DNA from: Bacteriovorax stolpii
Lineage (GTDB): Bacteria; Bdellovibrionota; Bacteriovoracia; Bacteriovoracales; Bacteriovoracaceae
Direction of reading: 5' to 3'
DNA: 43,369 bases
Assembly (NCBI GenBank): GCA_945905815.1
Contig: CAMDQH010000020.1
Span: forward strand, 1 to 43,369
Under the pieces are notes generated by a model. That model saw only the letters and a list, made by a program, of their open reading frames with translations, was not told the origin of the DNA and made no database searches. Both the position numbers and the translations under genes were made by a program. Positions 25,853-35,086 of the stretch are shown piece after piece. How positions within the stretch are numbered: position 1 is the first letter of the stretch; each line of letters starts with the position of its first letter.

Positions 25853-25971
25853 ATGATTTATGAAGTACGTTTTGGACAATTTATCGTCAAGAAAGATCGA
25901 TTTTAATATTTATGTTATGGGACAATCAAATGGATCTCAGGGGATATCCTGAATTTTTTTCACTATAGACG

Positions 25972-26880
25972 TTATTTCTGCCAAACCGCTTCCCCGATGG
26001 CCCTTCTTAGATCATTCAACCCCTGCTTTTCATACCAATGAATTTTTACGGCATTTGATAAAATGACGTGTCCGAGCATCTTGTCCGGATCAATCCAGAT
26101 AGACGTTCCCGTGAAGCCAAGGTGTCCAAAAGTCTGGGGACCACACCCTTTTCCGGCCAAAGTGGATTCTGGATTTTCAACTCTGTCCCAACCTAAGGCA
26201 AATCGATGAGTGTGCCTTTGTAAATCAGCTTTTACTGTCTCAATAAAGCCAGTTTTATTCTGATAGTTTAGGAAGGTTCGACATAATCCATCTACAGTAG
26301 AAAATAATCCAGCATGAGAGCAGTAATCACGAATAACCCAGGCATTTGGATCATGAACTTCGCCATAGTTTGGTCGAGAGTTCTTAAATCCGTATTGTGG
26401 TGTTGGGAAATGCGAAGGAAGGTCAAGCCAGTTCAGGGTTTCTTTATCCCAAACTTCAGAACAAAGTTTCTTTTGATTGACCCCATTTTTCTCAAGATTC
26501 AACATCACTCTTAATGCTGAAAAATCTGAATAAAGAGTCTCACTTTCTTTAACTGGATAACTTAAAATTTGATCCTTCCAGCCCTTGTTTGGGATTAACC
26601 CCCAGGCCGGCAATCCGCCACGATGATTGAGGCAAAGCAAGGTTTCTGCATCGAAGGCTTCAGGTTTTAAAAAGTAAGATAAGGAATTGGTTAGTGGTTT
26701 TGTAAGTGAAGCCAGATCGAAATATAAAGTTGGTTCCGATTTGAATTTAAGTTGAGCTTCAAATTGGTTCGCCTCAAGTACTTCAAAAGAATTTTTCTTA
26801 AAATCAATCACCCCCACACCCAAAGCATCAAATACTTCGTGTGGCATGAGGGTTTTAACGATTTGAAGAATCTTTTTCAT
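25972..26880 (-). CDS. Serine beta-lactamase / class C PBP-fold hydrolase
   Basis: 302 aa. Seen: active-site S-x-x-K in DLASLTKP (Ser58, Lys61), HRGGLP about residue 86 (HTSGLP-like in this family), the Tyr motif YSD (Tyr117-Ser118), and a late FGHLGFTGT (HxG-type box) followed by IWIDP. No signal peptide, so the enzyme is probably cytoplasmic, which is unusual for a beta-lactamase. Class C-type folds include D-aminopeptidases, esterases and muramyl-peptide amidases. With mpl nearby, action on murein peptides is a reasonable guess, but esterase activity cannot be excluded. Shorter than AmpC (about 360-380). Confidence 0.85.
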   Translation of the reverse strand: MKKILQIVKTLMPHEVFDALGVGVIDFKKNSFEVLEANQFEAQLKFKSEPTLYFDLASLTKPLTNSLSYFLKPEAFDAETLLCLNHRGGLPAWGLIPNKGWKDQILSYPVKESETLYSDFSALRVMLNLEKNGVNQKKLCSEVWDKETLNWLDLPSHFPTPQYGFKNSRPNYGEVHDPNAWVIRDYCSHAGLFSTVDGLCRTFLNYQNKTGFIETVKADLQRHTHRFALGWDRVENPESTLAGKGCGPQTFGHLGFTGTSIWIDPDKMLGHVILSNAVKIHWYEKQGLNDLRRAIGEAVWQK

Positions 26881-26938
26881 TCATTGAGCTTAGATGACTT
26901 AGAAATAAAACTCAAACATTCTGGTTTGTTTCTATTTA

Positions 26939-26966
26939 GCCGACTAATGTAGTCCCATAAGTCGGC
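26939..26966. promoter_or_regulatory. GC-rich inverted repeat GCCGACT-N14-AGTCGGC
   Basis: Perfect 7-bp arms (26939-26945 and 26960-26966) with a 14-nt loop that itself offers an alternative short pairing of GACT with AGTC (26942-26945, 26951-26954). It lies in the 160-bp gap between the divergent hydrolase (-) and exported protein (+) genes. No T tract follows on either strand, so it is more likely an operator or structured leader than a terminator. Confidence 0.4.
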
Positions 26967-26998
26967 AAAATCTGCACCACAAAACAGGTAAGGGTCAA

Positions 26999-27025
26999 GG
27001 TTATAACCAAAAGAATCGATATAAT
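26999..27025 (+). promoter_or_regulatory. Palindrome GGTTATAACC and TATAAT box before the exported protein gene
   Basis: A perfect 10-bp palindrome (26999-27008) sits where the -35 would be for a consensus TATAAT at 27020-27025, which is only 15 nt ahead of the ATG and overlaps the lead-in to the AAAGGAG ribosome site. A missing -35 plus a palindrome at that place suggests an activator-type promoter with a very short leader. Confidence 0.4.
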
Positions 27026-27040
27026 TTAAAAGGAGTTCCC

Positions 27041-27871
27041 ATGAAAAAAATTATCACACTTATAGCTTTATCTTCCCTCCCCCTTACATTGGCTTTTGCC
27101 CAGGATCGTGATTACGGAAATCTCGTTCCCGAAGATCATTTTGAAATTACACAATCAAAAACAAAACTCAAAGATAATGCAGATATTTCTCGTTTCGAAA
27201 TAGCTGTAACACCTACGAAAGAAGAGTTTTCCTACAAGGTTAATGGGGTTAAGACACCAAAGAAAAATCTCTTTGGGAAAAAGTCTAACTTTAAGCTTGC
27301 CGTAGATAAAAATGAAGGCAAGATAACCCAAATTACTAGCGTTAGTTTTACAGACAATGCTGATAAAGGTGGAGTTCATGCTATTCAAAGTACATCTATC
27401 TTGCCATCAGGCTTTGTAAACTCTAATACCAACTGCTATGAAGATTATAAACTTGGACTGTTTGGCACTAAGAAACAAGATTCAGGATTCAAGTGCGTTA
27501 CTGTAAATAAAGACGTTTGTGAATATATTGAAAAAAACGATATCAATGCTGCACTCGTAGAAAAAATTAATTCATGTTCTGACGTACTTAGCAAGTTTAG
27601 TGAACATCAGGGAAATCTGCACAAACTAAGTAAGAAAGATCAAAAGAATGATGTCTCAGCAATGACCAAGCTCAATGGAAAAGTTTCAAACGCTCAAAAC
27701 TTTTATGAGCTTGAAAGCAAAACTCTAAAAGATGTTGCTGAAATTGTTACTGGTTATGGAAGCGCCATTGATCACTGTGAATTCTTGAAGGAGAATAAAT
27801 ACTTTTCTCCAAAAGAAGAGTCAGGTGAGGAAACTAATGGAGCTAAGTCTAAGAAAGGAAAAGAACAATAA
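27041..27871 (+). CDS. Exported protein of unknown function
   Basis: 276 aa with a Sec signal (MKKIITLIALSSLPLTLAFA, cleavage before QDRD). The N-terminal half looks beta-rich (FEIAVTPTKEEFSYKVNG, KITQITSVSFTDNA), the C-terminal half helical and lysine-rich. Six Cys residues occur, including SNTNCYED, FKCVTVNKDVCEYI and NSCSDV, so disulfides are likely in the periplasm. The tail is charged and low complexity (EESGEETNGAKSKKGKEQ). Strong ribosome site AAAAGGAG. Monocistronic, ended by the hairpin at 27879-27905. No family recognised. Confidence 0.75.
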   Translation: MKKIITLIALSSLPLTLAFAQDRDYGNLVPEDHFEITQSKTKLKDNADISRFEIAVTPTKEEFSYKVNGVKTPKKNLFGKKSNFKLAVDKNEGKITQITSVSFTDNADKGGVHAIQSTSILPSGFVNSNTNCYEDYKLGLFGTKKQDSGFKCVTVNKDVCEYIEKNDINAALVEKINSCSDVLSKFSEHQGNLHKLSKKDQKNDVSAMTKLNGKVSNAQNFYELESKTLKDVAEIVTGYGSAIDHCEFLKENKYFSPKEESGEETNGAKSKKGKEQ

Positions 27872-27878
27872 AAGATAC

Positions 27879-27905
27879 AAAAGCCCCGGAAATTCCGGGG
27901 CTTTT
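27879..27905. terminator. Bidirectional Rho-independent terminator between exported protein and ppdK
   Basis: AAAAGCCCCGGAA (27879-27891) pairs with TTCCGGGGCTTTT (27893-27905), with a practical loop of AAT, followed by a T8 tract on the plus strand and an A-rich flank that serves the minus strand. It ends the plus-strand gene (stop 27871) and lies just past the ppdK stop at 27908. Confidence 0.95.
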
Positions 27906-27907
27906 TT

Positions 27908-30565
27908 TTAGTTTTTAAGAACGGCCTGGGCTGCCGCCAATCTTGCAATTGGCACCCTAAACGGGGAACAACTTACATAATCCAGCCCAATTTTATGACA
28001 GAACTCCACAGAAGCTGGCTCACCACCATGCTCACCGCAAATTCCCACATGAATCGCAGGATTAAATTTTTTACCTTCGTTCACAGCGTGTTTCATTAAA
28101 TAACCTACACCTGGAACATCAATTGAAACAAAGGGGTCTCTTGGATAGATTCCACGTGAAGTATAGCTTGGTAAAAACTTACCGGCATCATCACGAGATA
28201 ATCCAAAGGTCGTTTGCGTTAGATCGTTTGTACCAAACGAAAAGAATTCAGCTTCCTTGGCAATTTCTCCGGCCATAATACAGGCACGTGGAAGTTCAAG
28301 CATGGTTCCCATTTTGTATTTAATGGTATGATTTTTTTCTTTGAAAACCTTTTCGATTTCGGCTTTGCATTCTCCTTGAATAGTCGAATATTCGCGAAGC
28401 TCTGAAATAAGAGGGATCATAATCTCTGGAAGAACCTTGATTCCTTTTTTATCAGAGTCAATGGCCGCTTCGATAATCGCTCTCACTTGCATCAAATAAA
28501 TTTCAGGATAAGTAATAGCAAGACGGCATCCACGATGGCCCAACATTGGATTAAACTCATGGAGAGCATCATTTCTTTCTTTAATCGCAGTTATATTGAG
28601 GCCTAAAACATCAGCCAGTTCCTGCTGATCTTTTTCAGAATGAGGAAGAAACTCATGAAGAGGTGGATCTAATAAACGTATATTTACTGGTAGACCACTC
28701 ATCTCGCTAAAAATTCCATTAAAGTCAGCACGCTGAAATGGAAGAAGTTTATCGAGAGCTTTTTTACGATTTTGATCAGTTTCAGCAAAAATCATTTCAC
28801 GTACTGCTAAGATTCTCTCGGGCGCAAAAAACATATGTTCTGTTCGACAAAGACCAATGCCTTCAGCACCAAATTCTACCGCTATTTTTGTGTCTTCAGG
28901 AGTATCAGCATTGGTTCTGACTTTTAACTTACGAGTGGCATCGGCCCATTTCATAAAAGTTGCAAAGTCGGCCGTGATTTTTGCTTCAATAGTTGGAACA
29001 ATGCCTTCATAAACTTCACCGTTGGCGCCGTCAAAAGTGATGTAATCACCTTCTTTAAATACTTTGCCTTTAACAGTTAGTGTTTTGTTTTTTTCACTGA
29101 TTACAAGTGCCGTGCACCCAGCGATGCAAGGCTTACCCATACCGCGAGCGACAACGGCAGCGTGAGAAGTCATTCCACCTCGGGCAGTTAAAATTCCAGT
29201 TGCTGCTGCCATACCTCCAATATCTTCTGGAGAAGTTTCAGCTCTTACAAGTACAACTTTCTTGCCATCTTTTGACCAATCTTCAGCATCTCTTGATGTA
29301 AAGACAATCTGACCTGAAGCTGCACCCGGAGATGCAGGAAGCCCTGTTGCAATAGTTATTTTTTTAGCTTTTGGATCAAGTCGAGGATGCAGAAGTTGAT
29401 TTAAATCTTCTGGATGAATACGAAGGATGGCCTCTTTTTCAGTAATCATTCCTTCACTAACTAAATCAACTGCTACTTTAAGAGCGGCATTTACAGTTCG
29501 CTTAGCATTTCTGGTTTGAAGTATATAAAGTTTATTATTTTCAATGGTAAACTCGATATCTTGCATATCTTTATAATGATTCTCGAGCGTCTTATAGTCA
29601 GCTACCAAATCGGCATACGCCTTAGGCATAACCTCTTCAAGAGTTTTCTGATGTTTATTTGATTCCATCTTTGAATCATTGTTAATCGGTTGCGGAGTTC
29701 TGATCCCTGCAACCACGTCTTCACCTTGAGCATTAACTAAGAACTCTCCAAAAAACTTTTTGGCGCCTGTTGATGGATCACGAGTAAAACAAACACCAGT
29801 GGCACAGGTATCACCCATGTTTCCAAAAACCATAGACTGAATATTTACTGCTGTTCCCCAATCATGAGGAATGTTATTCATTTCACGGTACTTTGTAGCT
29901 CGGTTGTTATGCCAAGATCCAAAGACTGCCGCAATCGCCTTCCATAATTGTTCAACGGGATCCTGAGGAAAAACAATTCCATGATCTTCCAGAATCACAC
30001 TCTTATACACTTTTACTAGTTCTTCTAAATCAGCGGCCGTGAGTTCAGTATCTTCGTGAACGCCACGTGCTTCCTTAAGATCTTCCATATTTGATTCAAG
30101 ATGTGAGGTGTTTAAACCTAAAACAACGTTCGAATACATCTGGATAAAACGGCGATATGAATCCCAAGCGAAACGAGGATTTCCGGTTTTTTTGGCCATA
30201 CCAATAACAGTTTTATCATTTAATCCGAGATTTAAAACTGTATCCATCATTCCTGGCATAGAAGCTCTGGCACCAGAACGAACCGAGAATAAAAGAGGAT
30301 TTTCCACATCACCGAATTTTTTACCAGTGAGTTTTTCCACCCATGCCAAAGCTTCCGTCGATTGAGTTCGAATTTCTTCGGTAATTTGTTTATTGGCCTT
30401 GTAGTAATCCAAACAAGCTTCAGTCGTAACTGTGAATCCAGGAGGAACAGCAAGCTTAAGGTTACACATCTCAGCTAGGTTTGCACCCTTTCCACCAAGA
30501 AGACCTTTCATGTCTTTGTTTCCGTCAGTTAGGTCACTTGAAAATTTATAAACCCATTTTGTCAT
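27908..30565 (-). CDS. ppdK: Pyruvate, phosphate dikinase
   Basis: 885 aa, normal length for bacterial PPDK. Interconverts pyruvate, ATP and phosphate with PEP, AMP and pyrophosphate. Seen: N-terminal nucleotide domain with LLGGKGANLAEM and VRSGARASMPGMMDT; phosphohistidine domain with GGMTSHAAVVARGMGKPC (swivelling His near residue 460); PEP-binding barrel with GIGLCRTEHMF, GHRGCRLA, FSFGTNDLTQ and GICGEHGGEP. All catalytic segments are intact. It allows gluconeogenesis or pyrophosphate-linked glycolysis, useful for growth on amino acids. Directly downstream of glyS with a 15-bp gap, so probably co-transcribed. Confidence 0.98.
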   Translation of the reverse strand: MTKWVYKFSSDLTDGNKDMKGLLGGKGANLAEMCNLKLAVPPGFTVTTEACLDYYKANKQITEEIRTQSTEALAWVEKLTGKKFGDVENPLLFSVRSGARASMPGMMDTVLNLGLNDKTVIGMAKKTGNPRFAWDSYRRFIQMYSNVVLGLNTSHLESNMEDLKEARGVHEDTELTAADLEELVKVYKSVILEDHGIVFPQDPVEQLWKAIAAVFGSWHNNRATKYREMNNIPHDWGTAVNIQSMVFGNMGDTCATGVCFTRDPSTGAKKFFGEFLVNAQGEDVVAGIRTPQPINNDSKMESNKHQKTLEEVMPKAYADLVADYKTLENHYKDMQDIEFTIENNKLYILQTRNAKRTVNAALKVAVDLVSEGMITEKEAILRIHPEDLNQLLHPRLDPKAKKITIATGLPASPGAASGQIVFTSRDAEDWSKDGKKVVLVRAETSPEDIGGMAAATGILTARGGMTSHAAVVARGMGKPCIAGCTALVISEKNKTLTVKGKVFKEGDYITFDGANGEVYEGIVPTIEAKITADFATFMKWADATRKLKVRTNADTPEDTKIAVEFGAEGIGLCRTEHMFFAPERILAVREMIFAETDQNRKKALDKLLPFQRADFNGIFSEMSGLPVNIRLLDPPLHEFLPHSEKDQQELADVLGLNITAIKERNDALHEFNPMLGHRGCRLAITYPEIYLMQVRAIIEAAIDSDKKGIKVLPEIMIPLISELREYSTIQGECKAEIEKVFKEKNHTIKYKMGTMLELPRACIMAGEIAKEAEFFSFGTNDLTQTTFGLSRDDAGKFLPSYTSRGIYPRDPFVSIDVPGVGYLMKHAVNEGKKFNPAIHVGICGEHGGEPASVEFCHKIGLDYVSCSPFRVPIARLAAAQAVLKN

Positions 30566-30580
30566 GAGAGATCCCCAATC

Positions 30581-31900
30581 TTAGAGAGAAAATTTTTCTT
30601 TTAAATATAATTTAACTTTATCAACTGCAATTCTTTCCTGAACCATTGAATCCCGGTCACGAACCGTAACTGAATGATCAGTGAGTGAATCAAAATCAAC
30701 GGTGATACAAGCAGGTGTTCCGATCTCATCTTGACGACGGTAACGCTTACCAATTGATCCAGCCGTATCATACTCACACTTGAAATCTTTTTGAAGATCA
30801 CGAAGAAGAGCAGTGGCGACACCTTCAAGCTCAGGCTTTTTCATTAGTGGCATGATCGAGGCTTTAATTGGAGCGAGAGACGGTTTAAATCTCATAACTA
30901 CGCGCTCTTTCTCTGCATCACCTGGAAACTCTGTTCTATAAGCGTCACTCATGATCGCCAGCATACACCGGTCACACCCAACTGATGTTTCCAGCACGTA
31001 AGGAATATATTTTTTATTTCCATCCATTTGATCAACGTACTGAAGATTTTTCTTAGAAAATTCAGCATGCTGCTTTAAATCGAAGTCAGTACGAGAGTGA
31101 ATACCTTCCATCTCTCCCCAACCATGCGCAAACTCATACTCAATATCAAAAGCTGCATCAGCATAGTGAGCGAGGGCATCGTGTTTTTTAAATTGCAGCT
31201 TTTCTTTACGCAGACCATTTTCAAGATGCCAATTCCAGCGAATTTCTTTCCACTGCTCCATAGCTTCCATCTGAGTACCTGGCTTAATAAAATATTGCAT
31301 TTCCATTTGTTCAAATTCACGAGTTCTGAAAATAAAGTTACCCGGAGTGATTTCATTTCGAAAGGCCTTACCAATCTGAGCAATACCAAAAGGAAGTTTC
31401 CTTCTCATAGTAGACTGTACGTTCATAAAGTTAACGAAAATTCCCTGTGCTGTTTCCGGACGAAGATAAACAACAGCCGCAGTTTCCTGAACTGGACCCA
31501 TATGAGTCGTGAACATTAGGTTGAAATTTCTTGGTTCAGTAAAAGAGTCTTTTGCCTTACAAGTAGGACAAGGAGCTCTCAGGTCAATGTTGTCGGCACG
31601 AAAGCGACCCTTACATGATTTACAATCCACCATGGGATCAGTGAAATTATCCACGTGACCTGAAGCTTTCCAAACTAAGGGATGCATCAGAATGGCAGCA
31701 TCAATACCATCGATATCATCACGAAAAGTCATTGCCTTCCACCAAGCATTTTTCACGTTGTTTTTTAATTCAACACCAAGCGGACCCATGTCCCAGCATG
31801 ATCCAAGTCCGCCATATATTTCTGAACTTTGAAATATAAAGCCGCGGCTTTTGCAGTGGGCGACCAAATCGGCCATGGACTTCAGGTTTTCTTCTGACAC
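30581..31900 (-). CDS. glyS: Glycyl-tRNA synthetase, single-chain alpha2 type
   Basis: 439 aa. Class II synthetase charging tRNA-Gly. Seen: [20 protein letters not shown] at the N-terminus; a zinc-binding-type insertion with CKSCKGRF and CPTCKAK; motif 2 region [21 protein letters not shown]; motif 3 [10 protein letters not shown]; anticodon-binding C-terminal domain. This is the dimeric type of many Gram-positives, archaea and eukaryotes, not the alpha2beta2 GlyQ/GlyS pair of most proteobacteria. Start is GTG at 31900 with AGGAG 7 nt upstream. No T-box element (and none expected outside Firmicutes). Confidence 0.97.
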   Translation of the reverse strand: MSEENLKSMADLVAHCKSRGFIFQSSEIYGGLGSCWDMGPLGVELKNNVKNAWWKAMTFRDDIDGIDAAILMHPLVWKASGHVDNFTDPMVDCKSCKGRFRADNIDLRAPCPTCKAKDSFTEPRNFNLMFTTHMGPVQETAAVVYLRPETAQGIFVNFMNVQSTMRRKLPFGIAQIGKAFRNEITPGNFIFRTREFEQMEMQYFIKPGTQMEAMEQWKEIRWNWHLENGLRKEKLQFKKHDALAHYADAAFDIEYEFAHGWGEMEGIHSRTDFDLKQHAEFSKKNLQYVDQMDGNKKYIPYVLETSVGCDRCMLAIMSDAYRTEFPGDAEKERVVMRFKPSLAPIKASIMPLMKKPELEGVATALLRDLQKDFKCEYDTAGSIGKRYRRQDEIGTPACITVDFDSLTDHSVTVRDRDSMVQERIAVDKVKLYLKEKFSL

Positions 31901-31993
31901 GTTGTGCTCCTAATCATGATTTTGACCTTAAAGTTTTATCACAATCCTAAGGAAAAAGCCCATGTAACCGAAGAGCTTTATAAGGGTTTAACC

Positions 31994-32824
31994 ATGACGC
32001 ATTTATATTTTATTATGTTACTGAGTATTTCGATCAGCTTTGCTGTTTGCAATGAGAACACTTCCGCTGAAGTGATCAAATCAGTGAAACTAAATGGATT
32101 TATATGCACTAAGCAAATTCTATTAGGCTGCTCCTATACAGAATGTTCAGGAAATCTCGGAACCTACCCGAAGCCTGTGCTGATTACGATTCCTGAAAGA
32201 GTTGATTCATTAAGACTGCACTTTCATGGCCATATTTTGGGCACCCCCACTTCTAAACCTTATGAAGGCAACCTTTCAAGTATGACCAAGGCATTTGGGA
32301 TTCAAAAAAGTTTATGCGAAACTTCTGAGGTTACCGTTTTCCCGCAAAGCACCGGGGCCAACACAACCTATAAAGGTTTTTTCACAAGCGACAATTCCTA
32401 CACCCAATTTTTTGGGGACATCCAATCCACTCTAGGCAATAACCTCAAAGATTTTCCTCTTCATTTATCTGGTCACTCGGGAGGAGGAAAATATGTTGCA
32501 GGAGCATTAAATGCTGGAATTAAAACTGCAAAGGTAAGTATCTTTGATGGAATCTACGGCTCTACAACAAAAGACTCCCTTAAGGCCTGGTACGATCAAG
32601 GAAATGGAAAGTTAATAATTGGTGCGGTGAAAGATGGAGCACCAGATAATTATGCGACTCAGTTAAGAAATGAAGTTGGAGCTAGGTTTACTTCAACCAA
32701 GAGCACGATCAAAGGAACAATCTATGATGTTCGTAAAAGTGATCGCTTCACTCACTACACAAGGGCATACTCTAATACCGCCCATTTCAACACAGTGACT
32801 GAAATTTGGCCTAGTGGAAATTAA
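31994..32824 (+). CDS. Secreted alpha/beta-hydrolase
   Basis: 276 aa from the ATG at 31994, which has AAGGG upstream and begins a signal peptide (MTHLYFIMLLSISISFAVC); an ORF start at 31904 would put 30 polar residues ahead of it. Seen: RLHFHGH, an oxyanion-type strand near 75-80; nucleophile elbow LSGHSGGGKY (Ser162); a strand VSIFDGIYG that may place the acid; late His candidates His254 and His264. The elbow sequence fits lipase/esterase-fold enzymes. Several Cys residues near the N-terminus (CTKQILLGCSYTEC) suggest disulfides. Substrate unknown; the protein is likely exported and may act on prey or environmental esters. Its stop overlaps the convergent ABC exporter stop by 4 bp. Confidence 0.75.
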   Translation: MTHLYFIMLLSISISFAVCNENTSAEVIKSVKLNGFICTKQILLGCSYTECSGNLGTYPKPVLITIPERVDSLRLHFHGHILGTPTSKPYEGNLSSMTKAFGIQKSLCETSEVTVFPQSTGANTTYKGFFTSDNSYTQFFGDIQSTLGNNLKDFPLHLSGHSGGGKYVAGALNAGIKTAKVSIFDGIYGSTTKDSLKAWYDQGNGKLIIGAVKDGAPDNYATQLRNEVGARFTSTKSTIKGTIYDVRKSDRFTHYTRAYSNTAHFNTVTEIWPSGN

Positions 32825-34533
32825 TCTCGTTGAGATAGCTCAAAAAGTTTTTTATATTCACCGTTTTTAGCAATCAATTCAGAGTGACTTCCCTCTTCGA
32901 TTTTTACACCATCTTTCATGACTACAATGCGGTTAAAGTCTTTCAGAGTTGAAAGTCTATGAGCAACAGCGATAACTGTTTTATGGCCAGCTACACGTTC
33001 TAATGCCTGCTGTACAATTTTCTCAGATTCATTATCTAATGCCGAGGTGGCCTCATCAAAAAGTAACACATCTCGGTTTTTCAAAAAAGCGCGGGCAATA
33101 GTGAGGCGCTGACTTTGGCCACCCGAAAGACGCATCCCTCGATCTCCAATAGATGTTTCCAGTTTTCCAGGCAAATCTTTTACAAATTCCCAGGCATAGG
33201 AGATCTCTAGAGCGTGCATGATTTCTTCATCAGTATGAATGTCACCACTTGTGAGATTTTCTCTAATGGTATCGTTAAAGAGAAAAATATCCTGACTAAC
33301 CAGACCAAATACTTTTCGAACAGAAGAAAGGCTATATTCGTTAATATTCACGCCATCAATAAGAATAGCACCATCGATTACGGGATAGAGCCTTAGCAAC
33401 AAACTGACCAGTGTAGATTTACCTGAACCGGAAAGTCCTACCAGCCCGATCTTTTCACCTTTATTGATTAAAAGATTAAAACCTTTTAGAACCGTTCCCT
33501 CGCCATAGGAGAATGTAACATTTTTAAATTCAATCGTTTTATCGAAAGCTTTGAGTTCTGTAAGACTATCTTCTAACTCTTCTTTCACTTCTAATAAACC
33601 AAAAATCCTAGTAGCTGCAGCTTGCGCTTGATTCAGTTTAGCATTGGCCTTACTAAATCTTCTAACTGGATCCATAAACATCGCCAGCGCCGCAACAAAT
33701 GAAAGGAAGCCACCGGTCGTAAGGGCCCCTATAGACATTCGGTGATGGGCAAAAACGATGACACCAGCAAATGCAAATGAACCAATCAATTCGACTAATG
33801 GATGAGATATCTCCTCGGCTGAGTTACTCTTCATTCGGTGTGAAAGAAAACGTCTTTGAGCCTTCTCGAAACGCTCAACAATATATTCTCTCAACCCAAA
33901 AGCCTTAATGATTTTCTGTCCACCTAAAGCTTCACTCACAATATGAGTCATTTCAGCATTTTCTTGTTGGGCCTTTCCGACATATTTTCGAATTCGTTTA
34001 CCCGAATAGTGCAACGTAATCATAAAAAGTGGAGCCGTCGCAAAAATAATTAATGTTAATTGCCAATCATGATAAAAAGCTACCCCTAGCAGAGAGATAG
34101 CTGTAATTGGTTCACGTATGACTTCCAAGGAGTTTTTGAAGGCTTCAGAAAAAACCATCGTATCACTCATGATGGTAGATATAAGATTGCCCTGCTTTTG
34201 CTGAGAATAATATTTGGCGGGTAGATGTTGAAATTTCTGATAAATTCGGGCACGAATCAAACGAGTTGATTTATCAACCACCTGTCGGAGCCCAAAATAA
34301 TGAAAGTATCGTAAAGGAAAGTTAAGAATCCCTAGTCCAACCAGCAATGCTGCCAGTTTCCAGGCATCGTCAGAAGTAGAACCAGCGGCAAAACCTTTAT
34401 CAAAAATATCCCTCACAAGGAATGCTTCATAGGCCTTGATAGCAGCAAGAGGAAAGGCCAAAAGGGTAGCGAATACAGCTTCCTTCCAAAATGGCCGAAG
34501 ATATGGGAACATTAACTTGAGAACGTTGATCAT
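32821..34533 (-). CDS. ABC exporter, MsbA-like (half-transporter)
   Basis: 570 aa: six-helix type 1 exporter domain (about 1-310) plus ATPase. Seen: coupling and membrane region with QGNLISTIMSDT, Walker A GLSGSGKSTLVSLLLR, Q-loop GLVSQDIFLFNDTI, signature LSGGQSQRLTIARA, Walker B VLLFDEATSALD and switch His in AVAHRLSTL. Length and sequence fit MsbA-type lipid A flippases (about 580 aa), but drug or peptide exporters of the same fold cannot be excluded. Good ribosome site AGGATATTC. Divergent from gmhB, a heptose gene for lipopolysaccharide core, with only 34 bp between their starts, which favours an LPS role. Confidence 0.9.
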   Translation of the reverse strand: MINVLKLMFPYLRPFWKEAVFATLLAFPLAAIKAYEAFLVRDIFDKGFAAGSTSDDAWKLAALLVGLGILNFPLRYFHYFGLRQVVDKSTRLIRARIYQKFQHLPAKYYSQQKQGNLISTIMSDTMVFSEAFKNSLEVIREPITAISLLGVAFYHDWQLTLIIFATAPLFMITLHYSGKRIRKYVGKAQQENAEMTHIVSEALGGQKIIKAFGLREYIVERFEKAQRRFLSHRMKSNSAEEISHPLVELIGSFAFAGVIVFAHHRMSIGALTTGGFLSFVAALAMFMDPVRRFSKANAKLNQAQAAATRIFGLLEVKEELEDSLTELKAFDKTIEFKNVTFSYGEGTVLKGFNLLINKGEKIGLVGLSGSGKSTLVSLLLRLYPVIDGAILIDGVNINEYSLSSVRKVFGLVSQDIFLFNDTIRENLTSGDIHTDEEIMHALEISYAWEFVKDLPGKLETSIGDRGMRLSGGQSQRLTIARAFLKNRDVLLFDEATSALDNESEKIVQQALERVAGHKTVIAVAHRLSTLKDFNRIVVMKDGVKIEEGSHSELIAKNGEYKKLFELSQRD

Positions 34534-34567
34534 GTGAATATCCTAGTCCTTAACGGAGGCCAAGTAA

Positions 34568-35086
34568 ATTAAAACACGGAAAGCTATCTTCCTCGACCGC
34601 GATGGGACTTTGATTTTAGATAAGAATTATCTCTCTCACGTTGATGATATTGAATATTTCCCCGATACCATGAAGGCATTGCACCTATTCCAGGAAATGG
34701 GATATGAGCTTTTTGTAGTTACGAATCAATCCGGTGTTGGTCGAGGCTATTTTTCGCTTGAAGCAGTTTATGTTATCCACCGCCAGCTCCAAAATGATCT
34801 TCGTGAAAACAAACTCCATCCATTCAAAGATTTTGCCATTTGCCCACATACCCCAGATGAAAAGTGTCATTGCCGCAAACCTTCGGGACAAATGATCCAA
34901 GAACTCATTGAAAAATATCATATTAATCTGAAACATTCATACATGGTGGGTGACAAAATCATTGATGCTGAATCGGGACACAATGCAGGAATCAATGGCA
35001 TTTTGGTTAGGCAGGTCCATAAATCAGACTTTCCGTATTACAAAACTCTACTTGATTTTGCGAATCATCTCAAAAGCAACCCATAA
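34568..35086 (+). CDS. gmhB: D-glycero-D-manno-heptose-1,7-bisphosphate 7-phosphatase GmhB (ATT start)
   Basis: 172 aa if started at ATT 34568. HAD-family phosphatase of LPS heptose synthesis. Seen: the catalytic motif I KAIFLDRDGTL (nucleophile Asp at bases 34595-34597) lies upstream of the first ordinary start (TTG 34610), so that shorter ORF would be inactive. An in-frame TAA at 34565 blocks extension; between it and motif I no ATG, GTG or TTG occurs, but GGAGG (34555-34559) stands 8 nt before ATT, giving a typical N-terminus (M)KTRKAIFLD. Further motifs: VVTNQSGVGRGYF, CPHTPDEKCHCRKPSG (zinc-type loop typical of GmhB) and MVGDKIIDAESG. Overlaps recO convergently by 22 bp. Function is secure, start codon strongly suggested. 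Confidence 0.85.
   Translation: MKTRKAIFLDRDGTLILDKNYLSHVDDIEYFPDTMKALHLFQEMGYELFVVTNQSGVGRGYFSLEAVYVIHRQLQNDLRENKLHPFKDFAICPHTPDEKCHCRKPSGQMIQELIEKYHINLKHSYMVGDKIIDAESGHNAGINGILVRQVHKSDFPYYKTLLDFANHLKSNP

Noticed and set aside
31097-31519. 140-aa plus-strand open frame antisense to glyS
   Set aside because: Complement of a well conserved synthetase frame; no ribosome site or family features.
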